Shown: positions 1 through 11,351, numbered from the stretch's first letter. The stretch is DNA of 64,000 nt from JBBWZH01 sp035544115 (GCA_963714145.1 OY970235.1:1426001-1490000), one strand, 5' to 3'. Program-made: numbers and translations. Notes: generated by a model not told the origin, from the sequence alone.

Positions 1-2483
<2,483 letters not shown>

Positions 2484-2487
<4 letters not shown>

Positions 2488-3125
2488 CGGCGGCGAGCGG
2501 CTCGGTGCCGCGGCCACCGGCGCACCGGCCGGCCGTGGCCGGCTGGCCGCTGGACGGGCGGTCGTCGCGGGTCGGGCCGCCGGACGGCCCGGCCGGCGAG
2601 CCGGAGCCGCCGGGGCCCGGGCGGCGGCCTCGCCGGCCCAGGGCCCGGGCGTCCGGCAGCGCGACCGGGCCGGCGCCGGCCCGGGCCGGGTTCCAGCCGG
2701 GAGTGCGGCTCGGGGTGGATGTCGGTAGCGTCCGGGTCGGGGTCGCGCTCAGCGACCCGGCCGGGGTGCTGGCGACGCCGCTGGTCACGCTGGCCCGGGA
2801 CGCCGCGGGTGGCGCCGACCTCGACCAGCTGGCCGGCATCGTGGCCGACCGCGCGGTGGTCGAGGTCGTGGTGGGGCTGCCGCGGTCGCTGTCCGGCCGG
2901 CACGGGGCGGCGGCGCAGGCCGCCGAGCAGTACGCGGGGGCGCTCGCCCAGCGGATCGCGCCGGTGCCGGTGCGGTTCGCCGATGAGCGGCTGACGACGG
3001 TGTCAGCGAGCAGAACCCTGTCCGAACGGGGGATTTCCAGCCGCCGGCAGCGGCAAGTCGTTGACCAGGCTGCCGCGGTCCTCATACTTCAGGGGTGGCT
3101 GGACGCGGCCCGAATGGTGCGGTGA
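2484..3125 (+). CDS. ruvX: Putative Holliday junction resolvase RuvX/YqgF
   Basis: RNase H-fold protein of the YqgF/RuvX family, linked to pre-16S rRNA processing and proposed as a Holliday junction resolvase. The conserved core starts at about residue 74 (LGVDVGSVRVGVALSDP, first catalytic Asp), followed by VVVGLPRSLSG, FADERLTTV and the final VDQAAAVLILQGWLD. I chose GTG 2484 because it overlaps the alaS stop (GTGA). This gives 213 residues with a Pro/Gly/Arg-rich N-terminal extension of about 73 residues. The family is usually 140-160 residues, so an in-frame GTG at 2703 (140 residues) is a real alternative. It sits in the common actinobacterial order alaS-ruvX-mltG-aroE. Confidence 0.88.
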
Positions 3126-3126
3126 C

Positions 3127-4242
3127 GTGAGCGATCTGTCTATTTTCGGCGTTGAGTACGACGAGGGCCCGACCCGGGCGGAGCGCAGGCGGCAGCAGCG
3201 GCGGCGCAAGCGGCGCAATCCGCTCGGCCCGCTGCTCGGGGTTGTGGTGATCATCGCGCTGGTCGGCGGGATCCTCTACGGCGGCAAGCGGGTCCTGGGC
3301 GGCCTGGGTGACACGCCCGACTACCAGGGCGCCGGCACCGGCGTGGTAACCGTCCAGGTGCGCTCCGGCGACACCGCCGCGGACATCGCCACCACGCTGA
3401 CCAAGCTCGGCGTGGTGAAGAGCGAGAAGGCGTTCCGGAACGCGGCCAAGAAGGATCCGCGTTCGCCGAGCATCCAGCCCGGCTTCTACAAGCTGCACAA
3501 GCAGATGAGCGGCCAGTCCGCGGTCACCCTGCTGCTCGATCCGGCGGCCCGGCTGCAGTCGAAGTTCACCGTGCCGGAGGGCCTGCCGACGGCCGAGGCG
3601 TTGAAGATCATCTCGTCCAAGGCCGGCGTCCCGCTGGCCCAGCTGCAGGCGGCGGCGAAGAACACCGCCGCGCTGGGCCTGCCCGACTACGCGCACGGTC
3701 GGCTGGAGGGCTTCCTGTTCCCGGCCACGTACGAGCTGGACCCGGGCACGTCCGCGGTGAAGGTGCTGCAGACCATGGTGGCCACCTACAAGCAGCGGGT
3801 GGACGACACCGGGCTGTCCGCCGCGGCCGGTGCGCTCGGCATCAATCCGTACCAGCTGCTGACCGTCGCCTCGCTGGTCGAGGAGGAGGCGATCACGGTC
3901 GACTTCACCAAGGTCGCCCGCGTCGTCTACAACCGGGTGCAGCGTGGCCAGCGGCTGGAGCTGGACTCCACGATCAACTACGCGCTGCACCGCAACCGGG
4001 TCAAGGTCTCGCTGCAGGACACCCAGATCAGCTCGCCGTACAACACGTACCGGCGGACCGGGCTGCCGCCGACCCCGATCTGCAACCCCGGGGTGGTCGC
4101 GATCCAGGCGGCGCTGCATCCGGCGGCCGGGAACTGGCTGTATTTCGTCAAGATCAACAAGTCCGGCCAGTCCTACTTCACGCCGGACTACCAGGACTTC
4201 CTGGCGCACAAGGCGCAGGCGCAGTCCTCGGGCGTCTTCTGA
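3127..4242 (+). CDS. mltG: Endolytic murein transglycosylase MltG
   Basis: Membrane-anchored lytic transglycosylase that cuts nascent peptidoglycan and terminates glycan strand growth. The protein has 371 residues: a basic cytoplasmic N-terminus (RRRQQRRRKRR), one transmembrane helix at about residues 37-55, then an extracellular LysM-like part and the YceG catalytic domain. The catalytic Glu region is ASLVEEEA, followed by VARVVYNRVQRGQRLELDST and SSPYNTYRRTGLPPTPICNPG, both typical of the family. The GTG start lies one base after the ruvX stop, so the two genes are co-transcribed. The stop codon is directly followed by the aroE start. Confidence 0.95.
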   Translation: MSDLSIFGVEYDEGPTRAERRRQQRRRKRRNPLGPLLGVVVIIALVGGILYGGKRVLGGLGDTPDYQGAGTGVVTVQVRSGDTAADIATTLTKLGVVKSEKAFRNAAKKDPRSPSIQPGFYKLHKQMSGQSAVTLLLDPAARLQSKFTVPEGLPTAEALKIISSKAGVPLAQLQAAAKNTAALGLPDYAHGRLEGFLFPATYELDPGTSAVKVLQTMVATYKQRVDDTGLSAAAGALGINPYQLLTVASLVEEEAITVDFTKVARVVYNRVQRGQRLELDSTINYALHRNRVKVSLQDTQISSPYNTYRRTGLPPTPICNPGVVAIQAALHPAAGNWLYFVKINKSGQSYFTPDYQDFLAHKAQAQSSGVF

Positions 4243-5454
4243 GTGGTCACCCGCGCGGCAGTGCTCGGACGTCCGATCGAGCACTCACTGTCACCGATTT
4301 TGCACCGTGCGGCGTACGCCGCGCTCGGCCTGGCTGACTGGCGATACGACCGGGTGGACTGCGGCGAGGCCGACCTGGCCGGTTTCGTCGCCGGCCTCGG
4401 CCCGGAGTGGGCCGGGTGCTCGCTGACGATGCCGCTGAAGCGCGCCGTGCTGGACGTCGCGGCCGACGTCTCGCCGCTGGCCTGGGCCGTCGGCGCCGCG
4501 AACACGCTGGTCCGCCGCGGCGGCGGCTGGCGGGCCGACAACACCGACGTGGCCGGCATCGTCGCGGCGCTGCGCGAGGCGTACGCGGCCGAGCCGGCGA
4601 CCCGGTCGACGCTCGGCGACCCGGCCACCGACCTGGCCGGCCTGGCCGACCTGTCGGGCGTGGGCCCGGACGGCGTGGGCCCGTCCAACCTTGGTCCGGA
4701 CGGCGTGGGCCCGTCCGGCGTGGGTCCGGGCGGGGTGGGTCCGTCCAACCTGGGTCGGGACGGCCTGGGGCCGGGCGGCGTGGGCCCGTCCGGCGTGGGT
4801 TCGGGCGGGGTGGGTCCGTCCAGCCTGGGGCCGGGCGGCGTGGGCCCGTCCGGCGTGGGCCCGGACGGCGTGGGTCCGGGCGGCCTGGGTTCGGGCGGCC
4901 GGGGGCCGTCCGGCGTGGGTCCGTCCGGGCCGGGGCCGGGGGCTTCGAGTCGGGGGGCCTCGAGTCCGGGGGGCTCGAGGCCGGGTGGGCAGGTTGTGCT
5001 GCTCGGCGCCGGCGGCACGGCGCAGGCCGCGCTGGCCGCGCTGCGGGAGCTCGGTGTGCCGCGGCCGACCGTGCTGGTCCGGGACTCGGGCCGGGCCGGC
5101 GACCTGGGCGCGGCGGGGGAGCGCCTCGGCGTCCGGCCGACGATCCGCAGCTGGGCGCACCTGCACGTCGCCGCGGACGCCGACCTGGTCATCTCCACCG
5201 TCCCGGCCGGTGCCGCCGATGTCCTGGCCGACCTGCCCTGGCGGCCGGCGACGACCGTCCTGGACGTCGTCTACTCGCCCTGGCCGACCCCGTTGGCCGC
5301 TGCCGCCGGCGCCGCCGGCTGCCGGGTGGTGAGCGGCCTGTCGATGCTGCTGTACCAGGCCGCGGTTCAGGTCCGGCTGATGACCGGCCAGGACGCGCCG
5401 ATCGAAGCCATGCGCACCGCCCTCACCGCGGCGACCGGCGCACCCGCCACCTGA
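4243..5454 (+). CDS. aroE: Shikimate dehydrogenase with pentapeptide-repeat linker
   Basis: Reduces 3-dehydroshikimate to shikimate with NADPH. The N-terminal substrate domain (residues 1 to about 115) has PIEHSLSPILH, the catalytic Lys in TMPLKRAV and the DNTDV motif. The NADP-binding domain starts near residue 250 with LLGAGGTAQ and ends with GLSMLLYQAAVQ. Between them, at the normal interdomain linker, sit about 110 residues of Gly/Val/Pro/Ser sequence. These include 19 consecutive pentapeptide units of the type GVGPx (bases 4657-4941), which raise the length to 403 residues against about 270-290 normally. The reading frame and both domains are intact, so an active enzyme is likely. The GTG start immediately follows the mltG stop. 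Confidence 0.93.
   Translation: MVTRAAVLGRPIEHSLSPILHRAAYAALGLADWRYDRVDCGEADLAGFVAGLGPEWAGCSLTMPLKRAVLDVAADVSPLAWAVGAANTLVRRGGGWRADNTDVAGIVAALREAYAAEPATRSTLGDPATDLAGLADLSGVGPDGVGPSNLGPDGVGPSGVGPGGVGPSNLGRDGLGPGGVGPSGVGSGGVGPSSLGPGGVGPSGVGPDGVGPGGLGSGGRGPSGVGPSGPGPGASSRGASSPGGSRPGGQVVLLGAGGTAQAALAALRELGVPRPTVLVRDSGRAGDLGAAGERLGVRPTIRSWAHLHVAADADLVISTVPAGAADVLADLPWRPATTVLDVVYSPWPTPLAAAAGAAGCRVVSGLSMLLYQAAVQVRLMTGQDAPIEAMRTALTAATGAPAT
4657..4941 (+). repeat. 15-bp tandem repeat coding GVGPx pentapeptides in aroE
   Basis: Nineteen in-frame 15-bp units encode GVGPD, GVGPS, NLGPD, GVGPG, GLGPG, SLGPG and similar variants. All indels are multiples of three, so the aroE frame is kept. The array falls exactly at the junction between the two aroE domains. 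The unit resembles low-complexity Gly/Pro linkers and matches no folded domain that I know. Confidence 0.93.
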
Positions 5455-5479
5455 CCCGGGCCCGCTCGCGGTGCAGGCT

Positions 5480-5498
5480 CCCCGCGACGACCGCGGGG
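5480..5498 (+). terminator. Short GC hairpin between aroE and prepilin peptidase
   Basis: Inverted repeat CCCCGCG / CGCGGGG with a 5-base loop (ACGAC), 26 bases after the aroE stop. There is no T-run, as is usual in actinomycetes. It could be a weak terminator or attenuator before the promoter-like TAGGGT that precedes the next gene. Confidence 0.4.
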
Positions 5499-5541
5499 CG
5501 ACGGAAATGGGGGAGATGGTCCGGGCTCCGGGTGGGCTGGG

Positions 5542-5547
5542 TAGGGT
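5542..5547 (+). promoter_or_regulatory. Putative -10 element, near-leaderless start of prepilin peptidase
   Basis: TAGGGT ends 8 bases before GTG 5556, and no Shine-Dalgarno sequence precedes that GTG. In actinomycetes a TANNNT motif about 6-8 bases upstream of the start codon usually marks a leaderless transcript. No convincing -35 is visible. Confidence 0.35.
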
Positions 5548-5555
5548 GCCGGGTT

Positions 5556-6269
5556 GTGTCCGTTTTAGCCGGGGTGGGGTGCGCGCTGCTCGGCGCGGTG
5601 CTGGGCCCGTTCCTGGCCGGGCTGACGGTCCGGGTCCCAGCGGGCGAACCGCTGCTGACCAGCGGGGCCTGGCGCGGCGAGCCGGCCGGCCGGCGGCGGC
5701 TGGTCGCGGTCACCGTGCTGGCCGCCGCGGCGCTGGGCGTGATCGGCGCCGGCGTCGGGGCCGGTGCGGCGCTGCCGGCATACCTCTGGTTCGGCGCGGT
5801 CGGGGTCACCCTCGGCGTGATCGACGTCGACTGCCAGCGGCTGCCGGACCGGCTCACGCTGCCCTGTTACCCGATCGGGTTGGTGCTGCTCGGGGCCGCG
5901 TCGCTGGCCCGGCACGACCTGCCGGCGCTGCTCCGCGCGGTGATCGCCGGGGCGGCCGTGTTCGGGGTGTTCTTCCTGCTCGCCTTCATCAGCCCGCGCA
6001 GCCTCGGTTTCGGCGATGTCAAGCTGTCCGGTGTGCTCGGGCTGTTCCTGGGCTGGCTCGGCTGGGGTGTGCTGCTGCTCGGCCTGGTCGCCGGGTTCGC
6101 GGTCGGCGCGGTGGTGGCGATCACGCTGCTGGTCGGGCGGCGGGTCGGCTGGAGCAGCGATGTCGCGTTCGGGCCCTCGCTGCTCGCCGGTGCCCTGCTC
6201 GCCGTGGTCGCCGGCCAGCGCCTGGTGGACGCCTACCTGACCGCCGCCGGCCTGCCGCCGACTGCCTGA
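5556..6269 (+). CDS. A24-family prepilin peptidase, membrane protein
   Basis: Integral membrane aspartyl protease of the type IV prepilin peptidase (A24) family, 237 residues. Hydrophobic helices cover most of the protein. The two active-site Asp motifs are GVIDVDCQRLPD and GFGDVKLSG (the GxGD signature). The N-terminal methyltransferase-like cytoplasmic domain of PilD is absent, as in the short actinobacterial forms. In this family it would process class III signal peptides of Flp/Tad-type pilins, but no pilus genes are present in the window, so the substrate is unknown. The start is taken as GTG 5556; there is no good ribosome binding site. It lies inside the aro cluster, as in related actinomycetes. 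Confidence 0.85.
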   Translation: MSVLAGVGCALLGAVLGPFLAGLTVRVPAGEPLLTSGAWRGEPAGRRRLVAVTVLAAAALGVIGAGVGAGAALPAYLWFGAVGVTLGVIDVDCQRLPDRLTLPCYPIGLVLLGAASLARHDLPALLRAVIAGAAVFGVFFLLAFISPRSLGFGDVKLSGVLGLFLGWLGWGVLLLGLVAGFAVGAVVAITLLVGRRVGWSSDVAFGPSLLAGALLAVVAGQRLVDAYLTAAGLPPTA

Positions 6270-6333
6270 TCAGCCGGTTGCCGCTGGGCCGACCGTCGGG
6301 GGGCGGCCCGGGCCCGCGTGAAAGGATTCCGGC

Positions 6334-7512
6334 ATGCTGCGCTGGCTCACCGCGGGAGAGTCACACGGACCTGCGCTGATCGCCGTCCTGGAGGGTCTGC
6401 CCGCCGGGGTCCGGGTGACGTCCGCCGAGGTGGCCGCCGGGCTGCTCCGGCGCCGGGCCGGCTACGGCCGCGGGGCCCGGATGGCGTTCGAGCAGGACGA
6501 GGTGGAGTTCCTCGGCGGGGTGCGGCACGGCCAGACCCTGGGCGGTCCGATCGCCATCCGGGTCGGCAACACCGAGTGGCCGAAGTGGCAGACGGTGATG
6601 GCGCCGGACCCGGTGGACGCCGACCTGCTCGCCAGCCAGGCCCGCAACGCCCCGCTGACCCGGCCCCGGCCCGGCCACGCCGACCTGGTCGGCATGCAGA
6701 AGTACGGGTTCGACGACGCGCGGCCGGTGCTGGAGCGGTCCAGCGCCCGGGAGACGGCGGCCCGGGTCGCGCTCGGCGTGGTCGCCCGCGCGTTCCTGGA
6801 CCAGGTGCTCGGCGTCCGACTGCTCAGCCATGTGGTGTCGATCGGGACGGTGGCCGTGCCGGCCGGCGTGCTGCCCGGGCCGGAGGATCTGGACACCGTG
6901 GACGCCTCCCCGGTGCGCTGCGCCGACCCGGCGACCAGTGACGCGATGGTGGCCGAGATCGACGCGGCCCGGAAGGCCGGCGACACCCTCGGCGGGGTGG
7001 TCGAGGTGGTCGGCTACGGCCTGCCGCCGGGCCTGGGCAGCCACGTGCACTGGGATCGCCGGCTGGACGCCCGGCTGGCCGCCGCGCTGATGGGCATCCA
7101 GGCGATCAAGGGCGTCGAGGTCGGCGACGGCTTCGAGACAGCCCGCCGGCGCGGCTCCGAGGCGCACGACGAGATCGACGCCGGCCCGAACGGGATCCGC
7201 CGGCGGACCGGCCGGTCCGGTGGCACCGAGGGCGGGATGAGCACGGGCGAGCCGCTGCGGGTCCGGGCCGCGATGAAGCCGATCTCGACGGTGCCCCGGG
7301 CGCTGGCCACCGTCGACGTGGCGACCGGCGAGCCGGCGGTCGCGATCAACCAGCGCAGCGACGTCTGCGCGGTCCCGGCGGCCGGCGTGGTCGCCGAGGC
7401 GATGGTCGCGCTGGTCCTGGCCGACGCCACCCTGGAGAAGTTCGGCGGCGACTCGGTCCCGGAGACCACCCGCAACGCCACCGGCTACCTCGACACCCTC
7501 GTGATCAAATGA
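6334..7512 (+). CDS. aroC: Chorismate synthase
   Basis: Last enzyme of the shikimate pathway: converts EPSP to chorismate with reduced FMN. 392 residues, normal length. Family signatures visible are MLRWLTAGESHGP at the N-terminus, the GGVRHGQTLGGPIAI motif, RPGHADLVG, SSARETAARVALG, and GGTEGGMSTGEPLRVRAAMKPI towards the C-terminus. ATG 6334 follows a good ribosome binding site (GAAAGGA). The last codons overlap aroK (ATGA), so aroC-aroK-aroB-aroQ form one translationally coupled unit. Confidence 0.97.
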   Translation: MLRWLTAGESHGPALIAVLEGLPAGVRVTSAEVAAGLLRRRAGYGRGARMAFEQDEVEFLGGVRHGQTLGGPIAIRVGNTEWPKWQTVMAPDPVDADLLASQARNAPLTRPRPGHADLVGMQKYGFDDARPVLERSSARETAARVALGVVARAFLDQVLGVRLLSHVVSIGTVAVPAGVLPGPEDLDTVDASPVRCADPATSDAMVAEIDAARKAGDTLGGVVEVVGYGLPPGLGSHVHWDRRLDARLAAALMGIQAIKGVEVGDGFETARRRGSEAHDEIDAGPNGIRRRTGRSGGTEGGMSTGEPLRVRAAMKPISTVPRALATVDVATGEPAVAINQRSDVCAVPAAGVVAEAMVALVLADATLEKFGGDSVPETTRNATGYLDTLVIK

Positions 7513-8093
7513 GTGGCGCGGCGCCCGGGCTCCGCTCGCCGGGCGGGCCGGTGCTGGTGCTGATCGGGCCGTCCGGGGCGGGGAAGACGACGATCGGCGG
7601 GCTGGTCGCGCAGCGGCTCGGGGTGGGTTTCCGGGACACCGATACGGACGTGGTCGAGCGGGCCGGCAAGCCGGTCGCGGAGATCTTCGTGGACGACGGG
7701 GAGCCGGCGTTCCGGGCGCTGGAGCGGGCCGCCGTGGCGGCGGCGCTGGCCGAGCATCCGGGGGTGCTGGCGCTCGGCGGTGGCGCGGTGCTGGCCGAGG
7801 AGACGCGGGCCCTGCTGGCCGGGCACCCGGTGGTGTTCCTCAGCGTCGGGCTGGCCGACGCGGTCGACCGGATCGGCCTGAACCGGGACCGCCCGCTGCT
7901 CGCCCTCAACCCGCGGGCCCAACTGCGCGCGATGCTGGCCGAGCGGCAGCCGGTGTACGAGGCGCTGGCCGCGGTCACCGTGCAGACCGACGGCCGGGCC
8001 CCGGACGAGGTCGTCGACGCGGTCCTGGCCGCGCTGGGCGCCGCCGGGGCGGCACCCGGCGGCACGCCGCAGCCGGGCCGGGCGCCCCGGTGA
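7509..8093 (+). CDS. aroK: Shikimate kinase
   Basis: Phosphorylates shikimate to shikimate-3-phosphate with ATP. 194 residues with a Walker A loop GPSGAGKTT near residue 20, the substrate-binding DTDTDVVER segment, LGGGAVL in the middle and the lid/adenine region RPLLALNPRAQL. Both ends overlap neighbours by four bases (ATGA with aroC, GTGA with aroB), indicating translational coupling. The last 15-20 residues are a low-complexity Gly/Pro/Ala tail. Confidence 0.96.
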   Translation: MSGAAPGLRSPGGPVLVLIGPSGAGKTTIGGLVAQRLGVGFRDTDTDVVERAGKPVAEIFVDDGEPAFRALERAAVAAALAEHPGVLALGGGAVLAEETRALLAGHPVVFLSVGLADAVDRIGLNRDRPLLALNPRAQLRAMLAERQPVYEALAAVTVQTDGRAPDEVVDAVLAALGAAGAAPGGTPQPGRAPR

Positions 8094-9187
8094 CACCTGA
8101 CCCGGCCGGCGGCCCGGTCCGGATCCGGGTCGGTGGCGGTGCCCAGCCCGGGTACGACGTGGTCGTCGGCGCCGGCCTGGCCGGCGAGCTGCCCGGGCTG
8201 GTCGCGGGCGCTGAGCAGGCGGCGGTGCTGCACCCGGCGGCGCTCGCCGACTACGCGGCGGTGGCGGCCGGGAGTCTCGCCGCCGGCGGCGTGCGGCCGT
8301 TGCTGCTGCCGGTGCCGGACGGGGAGGCGGCGAAGACGCTCGCGGTCGCGGGCGGGTGCTGGGAGGCGCTCGGCGCGGCCGGGTTCACCCGGACCGACGT
8401 GGTGCTGGGCGTCGGCGGGGGTGCCACCACGGACCTGGCCGGGTGGGTGGCGGCGGCCTGGCTGCGCGGGGTGCGGCTGATCCAGCTGCCGACCACGCTG
8501 CTGGGCATGGTGGACGCCGCGGTCGGTGGCAAGACCGGGATCAACTCCGGCGCCGGCAAGAACCTGATCGGCGCGTTCCACCCGCCGACCGGCGTGCTGG
8601 CCGACCTGACCACGCTGAAAACCCTGCCGGACCGGGATTTCCGGGCCGGGCTGGCCGAGGTGGTCAAGTGCGGCTTCATCGCCGACCCGGCGATCCTGGA
8701 CCTGATCGAGGCCGACCGCGCCGCGGCCCTCGACCCGGCGTCGGCCGCGACCCGGGAGCTGGTCGGGCGGGCGATCCGGGTCAAGGCCGAGATCGTCACC
8801 CGGGACCTGACCGAGCGCGGCGACCGGATCTTCCTGAACTACGGCCACACGCTGGCGCACGCGATCGAACGGGCCGCCGACTACCGGTTCCGGCACGGCG
8901 AGGCGGTCGCGGTCGGCCTGGTGTACGCGGCCGAGCTCGGCCGCGCCGCCGGCCGGCTGGACGATCGCACCGCCGACCGGCACGCCGCCGTGCTGCGCGC
9001 CGTCGACCTGCCGACCAGCTACCAGGGCGGCGCCTGGCCGCGGCTGCACGAGGTGATGCGGGTGGACAAGAAGGCCCGCGGCAGCCGGCTCCGGTTCGTC
9101 GTCCTGGACGGCCTGGCCCGCCCCGGCATCCTGGACGACCCCCCGCCCGAGCTGCTGGCCAGCACGTACCAGAAGATCAGCGGATGA
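8090..9187 (+). CDS. aroB: 3-dehydroquinate synthase
   Basis: Cyclises DAHP to 3-dehydroquinate with NAD and a divalent metal; second step of the shikimate pathway. 365 residues, normal length. The NAD-binding segment GVGGGATTDLAGWVAA, then LPTTLLGMVDAAVGGKTGIN and the metal-ligand region NYGHTLAHAIE and HGEAVAVG are all present. The GTG start overlaps the aroK stop and the TGA overlaps the ATG of aroQ. Confidence 0.97.
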   Translation: MTPDPAGGPVRIRVGGGAQPGYDVVVGAGLAGELPGLVAGAEQAAVLHPAALADYAAVAAGSLAAGGVRPLLLPVPDGEAAKTLAVAGGCWEALGAAGFTRTDVVLGVGGGATTDLAGWVAAAWLRGVRLIQLPTTLLGMVDAAVGGKTGINSGAGKNLIGAFHPPTGVLADLTTLKTLPDRDFRAGLAEVVKCGFIADPAILDLIEADRAAALDPASAATRELVGRAIRVKAEIVTRDLTERGDRIFLNYGHTLAHAIERAADYRFRHGEAVAVGLVYAAELGRAAGRLDDRTADRHAAVLRAVDLPTSYQGGAWPRLHEVMRVDKKARGSRLRFVVLDGLARPGILDDPPPELLASTYQKISG

Positions 9188-9621
9188 CGACGGTGTGGGT
9201 CCTGAACGGGCCGAACCTGGGCCGGCTCGGCGCGCGCGAGCCGGCCGTCTACGGCGCCGGCACGTACCCCGATCTGGTGGCGCGGTGCGAGCGGGAGGCC
9301 ACCGAGCTGGGCCTGACGGTGGCCGTCCGGCAGACCGACGACGAGGGCGAGATGCTGCGCTGGCTGCACGCCGCGTCCGAGGACGAGATCCCGGTGGTGC
9401 TGAACGCGGGCGCCTGGACGCACTACTCGATCGCGGTCCGGGACGCCTGCGCGATGCTCACCGCCGGCCTGGTCGAGGTGCACATCTCGAACGTGCACAA
9501 GCGGGAGGAGTTCCGGCACCACTCGTACATCTCGGCCGTCGCCACCGGGCTGATCGTCGGCCTCGGCGTCGAGGGCTACGCGCTGGCGCTGCGCTACCTC
9601 GCGGCCACCCGCGCCGGCTAG
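9184..9621 (+). CDS. aroQ: Type II 3-dehydroquinate dehydratase
   Basis: Dehydrates 3-dehydroquinate to 3-dehydroshikimate by the type II (trans) mechanism. 145 residues, typical dodecamer-forming size. Visible motifs: LNGPNLGRLGAREP (loop with the catalytic Tyr/Arg region), NAGAWTHYSIAVRDA, and the catalytic His region VEVHISNVHKREEFRHHSYIS. The ATG start overlaps the aroB stop (ATGA). It completes the run of shikimate genes; the step catalysed by aroA is not in this window. Confidence 0.96.
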   Translation: MTTVWVLNGPNLGRLGAREPAVYGAGTYPDLVARCEREATELGLTVAVRQTDDEGEMLRWLHAASEDEIPVVLNAGAWTHYSIAVRDACAMLTAGLVEVHISNVHKREEFRHHSYISAVATGLIVGLGVEGYALALRYLAATRAG

Positions 9622-9651
9622 CGGTACACCCGCCCGGCCGGGCCGTCCGGG

Positions 9652-9657
9652 TACGGT
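9652..9657 (+). promoter_or_regulatory. Putative -10 element for leaderless pepQ
   Basis: TACGGT ends 6 bases before ATG 9664, and no ribosome binding site lies between, so transcription would begin at the A of the start codon. A -35 box is not evident. Confidence 0.45.
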
Positions 9658-9663
9658 TCGGGC

Positions 9664-10764
9664 ATGGCCGACACGAACCCGGACCCGTCCGCCGCCGCCC
9701 GCCGCGACCGGCTGCGTGCCGCCGTGCGGTCGGCCGGGCTGGACGCGGCGCTGGTCACCAAGCTGGTCAACGTCCGGTACCTGACCGGGTTCACCGGCTC
9801 CAACGGCGCGCTGCTGGTCGGCGCGGACGGCACCGACGTGCTGTGCACGGACGGCCGCTACACGCTCCAGTCCGCCCGGCAGGCGCCGGACGTGCAGCGG
9901 CTGATCGACCGGGCCAGCGCGCCGGCGCTGGCCACCCGCGCCGCCGAGCGCGGCCTGCGCCGGCTCGGCTACGAGTCGCATGACGTCACCGTCGACCTGG
10001 CCGCGACGCTGACCGACCGGGCCGGTGGGGCCGAGCTGGTCAGCCTGGCGGAGGCGGTGGAGCGGCTGCGCGCGGCCAAGGACGACGCCGAGCTGGCGCT
10101 GCTGCGGCAGGCCTGCGCGATCGCCGACCGCGCGCTGGCCGAGCTGATCGCGGCCGGCGGCATCGCCGCGGGCCGGACCGAGCTGGCGGTCGGCCGGGAC
10201 CTGGACAACCGCATGCTGGGCCTGGGCGCGGACGCCCCGTCGTTCGAGACGATCGTGGCGTCCGGGCCGAACTCGGCGGTGCCGCACCACCGGCCGACCG
10301 GCCGCGAGCTGGTCACCGGCGACTTCGTGAAGCTGGACTTCGGCGCCACCTACGGCGGCTACCACTCGGACATGACCCGCACCCTGGTGCTCGGCCCGCC
10401 GGCCGACTGGCAGCGCGAGGTGTACGAGCTGGTGGCGGTGGCACAGGCGGCCGGGCGGGCGGCGCTGGCGCCGGGCGCGGATGTGGTCGAGGTGGACCGG
10501 GCCGCCCGGGACGTGATCGTCGCGGCCGGCCACGGCGACAACTTCGGTCACGGCCTGGGCCACGGCGTCGGACTGGAGATCCATGAGGCGCCGACGGTGA
10601 GCCAGCTGGGCAGCGGTAGACTCGCTGATCGGATGCCCGTCACCGTCGAGCCCGGGGTGTACCTGGAGGGCCGCGGCGGCGTTCGCATCGAGGACACGCT
10701 CGTCGTCCGTCCCGACGGGCCCGAGCTGCTGACCACCACGACCAAGGACCTCATCGTCCTCTGA
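9664..10764 (+). CDS. pepQ: Xaa-Pro aminopeptidase (M24 family)
   Basis: Dinuclear metallopeptidase of the pita-bread fold that removes residues next to proline. 366 residues: an N-terminal creatinase-like domain (residues 1 to about 130) and the M24 catalytic domain. The metal ligands are visible as DFGATYGGYHSDMTR (two Asp), HGLGHGVGLEIHE (His), VEPGVYL (Glu) and RIEDTLVV (Glu). A gene of this type directly upstream of efp is common in actinobacteria and firmicutes. The symbol is by family convention; whether it acts as aminopeptidase P or prolidase cannot be told from sequence. Confidence 0.9.
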   Translation: MADTNPDPSAAARRDRLRAAVRSAGLDAALVTKLVNVRYLTGFTGSNGALLVGADGTDVLCTDGRYTLQSARQAPDVQRLIDRASAPALATRAAERGLRRLGYESHDVTVDLAATLTDRAGGAELVSLAEAVERLRAAKDDAELALLRQACAIADRALAELIAAGGIAAGRTELAVGRDLDNRMLGLGADAPSFETIVASGPNSAVPHHRPTGRELVTGDFVKLDFGATYGGYHSDMTRTLVLGPPADWQREVYELVAVAQAAGRAALAPGADVVEVDRAARDVIVAAGHGDNFGHGLGHGVGLEIHEAPTVSQLGSGRLADRMPVTVEPGVYLEGRGGVRIEDTLVVRPDGPELLTTTTKDLIVL

Positions 10765-10785
10765 CCTGCACGGAGATCGCACCTC

Positions 10786-11349
10786 GTGGCCACGACCAAT
10801 GATCTGAAGAACGGGCTTGTCCTCAACCTCGACGGCCAGCTGTGGACGGTGGTGGGGTTCCAGCACGTCAAGCCCGGCAAGGGCGGGGCGTTCGTGCGGA
10901 CGACGCTGAAGAACGTGCTGTCCGGCAAGGTGGTAGACCGCACGTTCAACGCCGGCGTGAAGGTCGACACCGCGACCGTCGACAAGCGCGGGATGACCTA
11001 CCTCTACCGCGAGGGCAGCGACTTCGTGTTCATGGACGCGGAGACGTACGACCAGGTGCCGGTGCCGGCGGAGACCGTCGGCGGCGGCGCCGACTACCTG
11101 CTGGAGAACGCCGAGGCGGTGGTCGCCGTGCACGAGGGCATCGCGCTCTACGTGGAGCTGCCGACCAGCGTCGAGCTGGTGATCGCGCAGACCGACCCGG
11201 GCCTGCAGGGCGACCGGTCCACCGGCGGCACCAAGCCGGCGACGCTGGAGACCGGGGCCACGATCCAGGTCCCGCTGTTCGTGACCAGCGGCGAGAAGGT
11301 CAAGGTCGACACCCGGGACGGGCGCTACCTCGGCCGCGTCAGCGGCTGA
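10786..11349 (+). CDS. efp: Elongation factor P
   Basis: Binds stalled ribosomes and helps peptide bond formation at polyproline stretches. 187 residues with three beta-barrel domains; the loop that approaches the peptidyl-transferase centre is KPGKGGAFVRTTLKN with the tip Lys. The EF-P signature IQVPLFVTSGEKVKVDTRDG is near the C-terminus. GTG 10786 is 21 bases after pepQ. The many polyproline and Pro-rich proteins in this window give it obvious clients. It is followed closely by nusB. Confidence 0.97.
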   Translation: MATTNDLKNGLVLNLDGQLWTVVGFQHVKPGKGGAFVRTTLKNVLSGKVVDRTFNAGVKVDTATVDKRGMTYLYREGSDFVFMDAETYDQVPVPAETVGGGADYLLENAEAVVAVHEGIALYVELPTSVELVIAQTDPGLQGDRSTGGTKPATLETGATIQVPLFVTSGEKVKVDTRDGRYLGRVSG

Positions 11350-11351
11350 CG

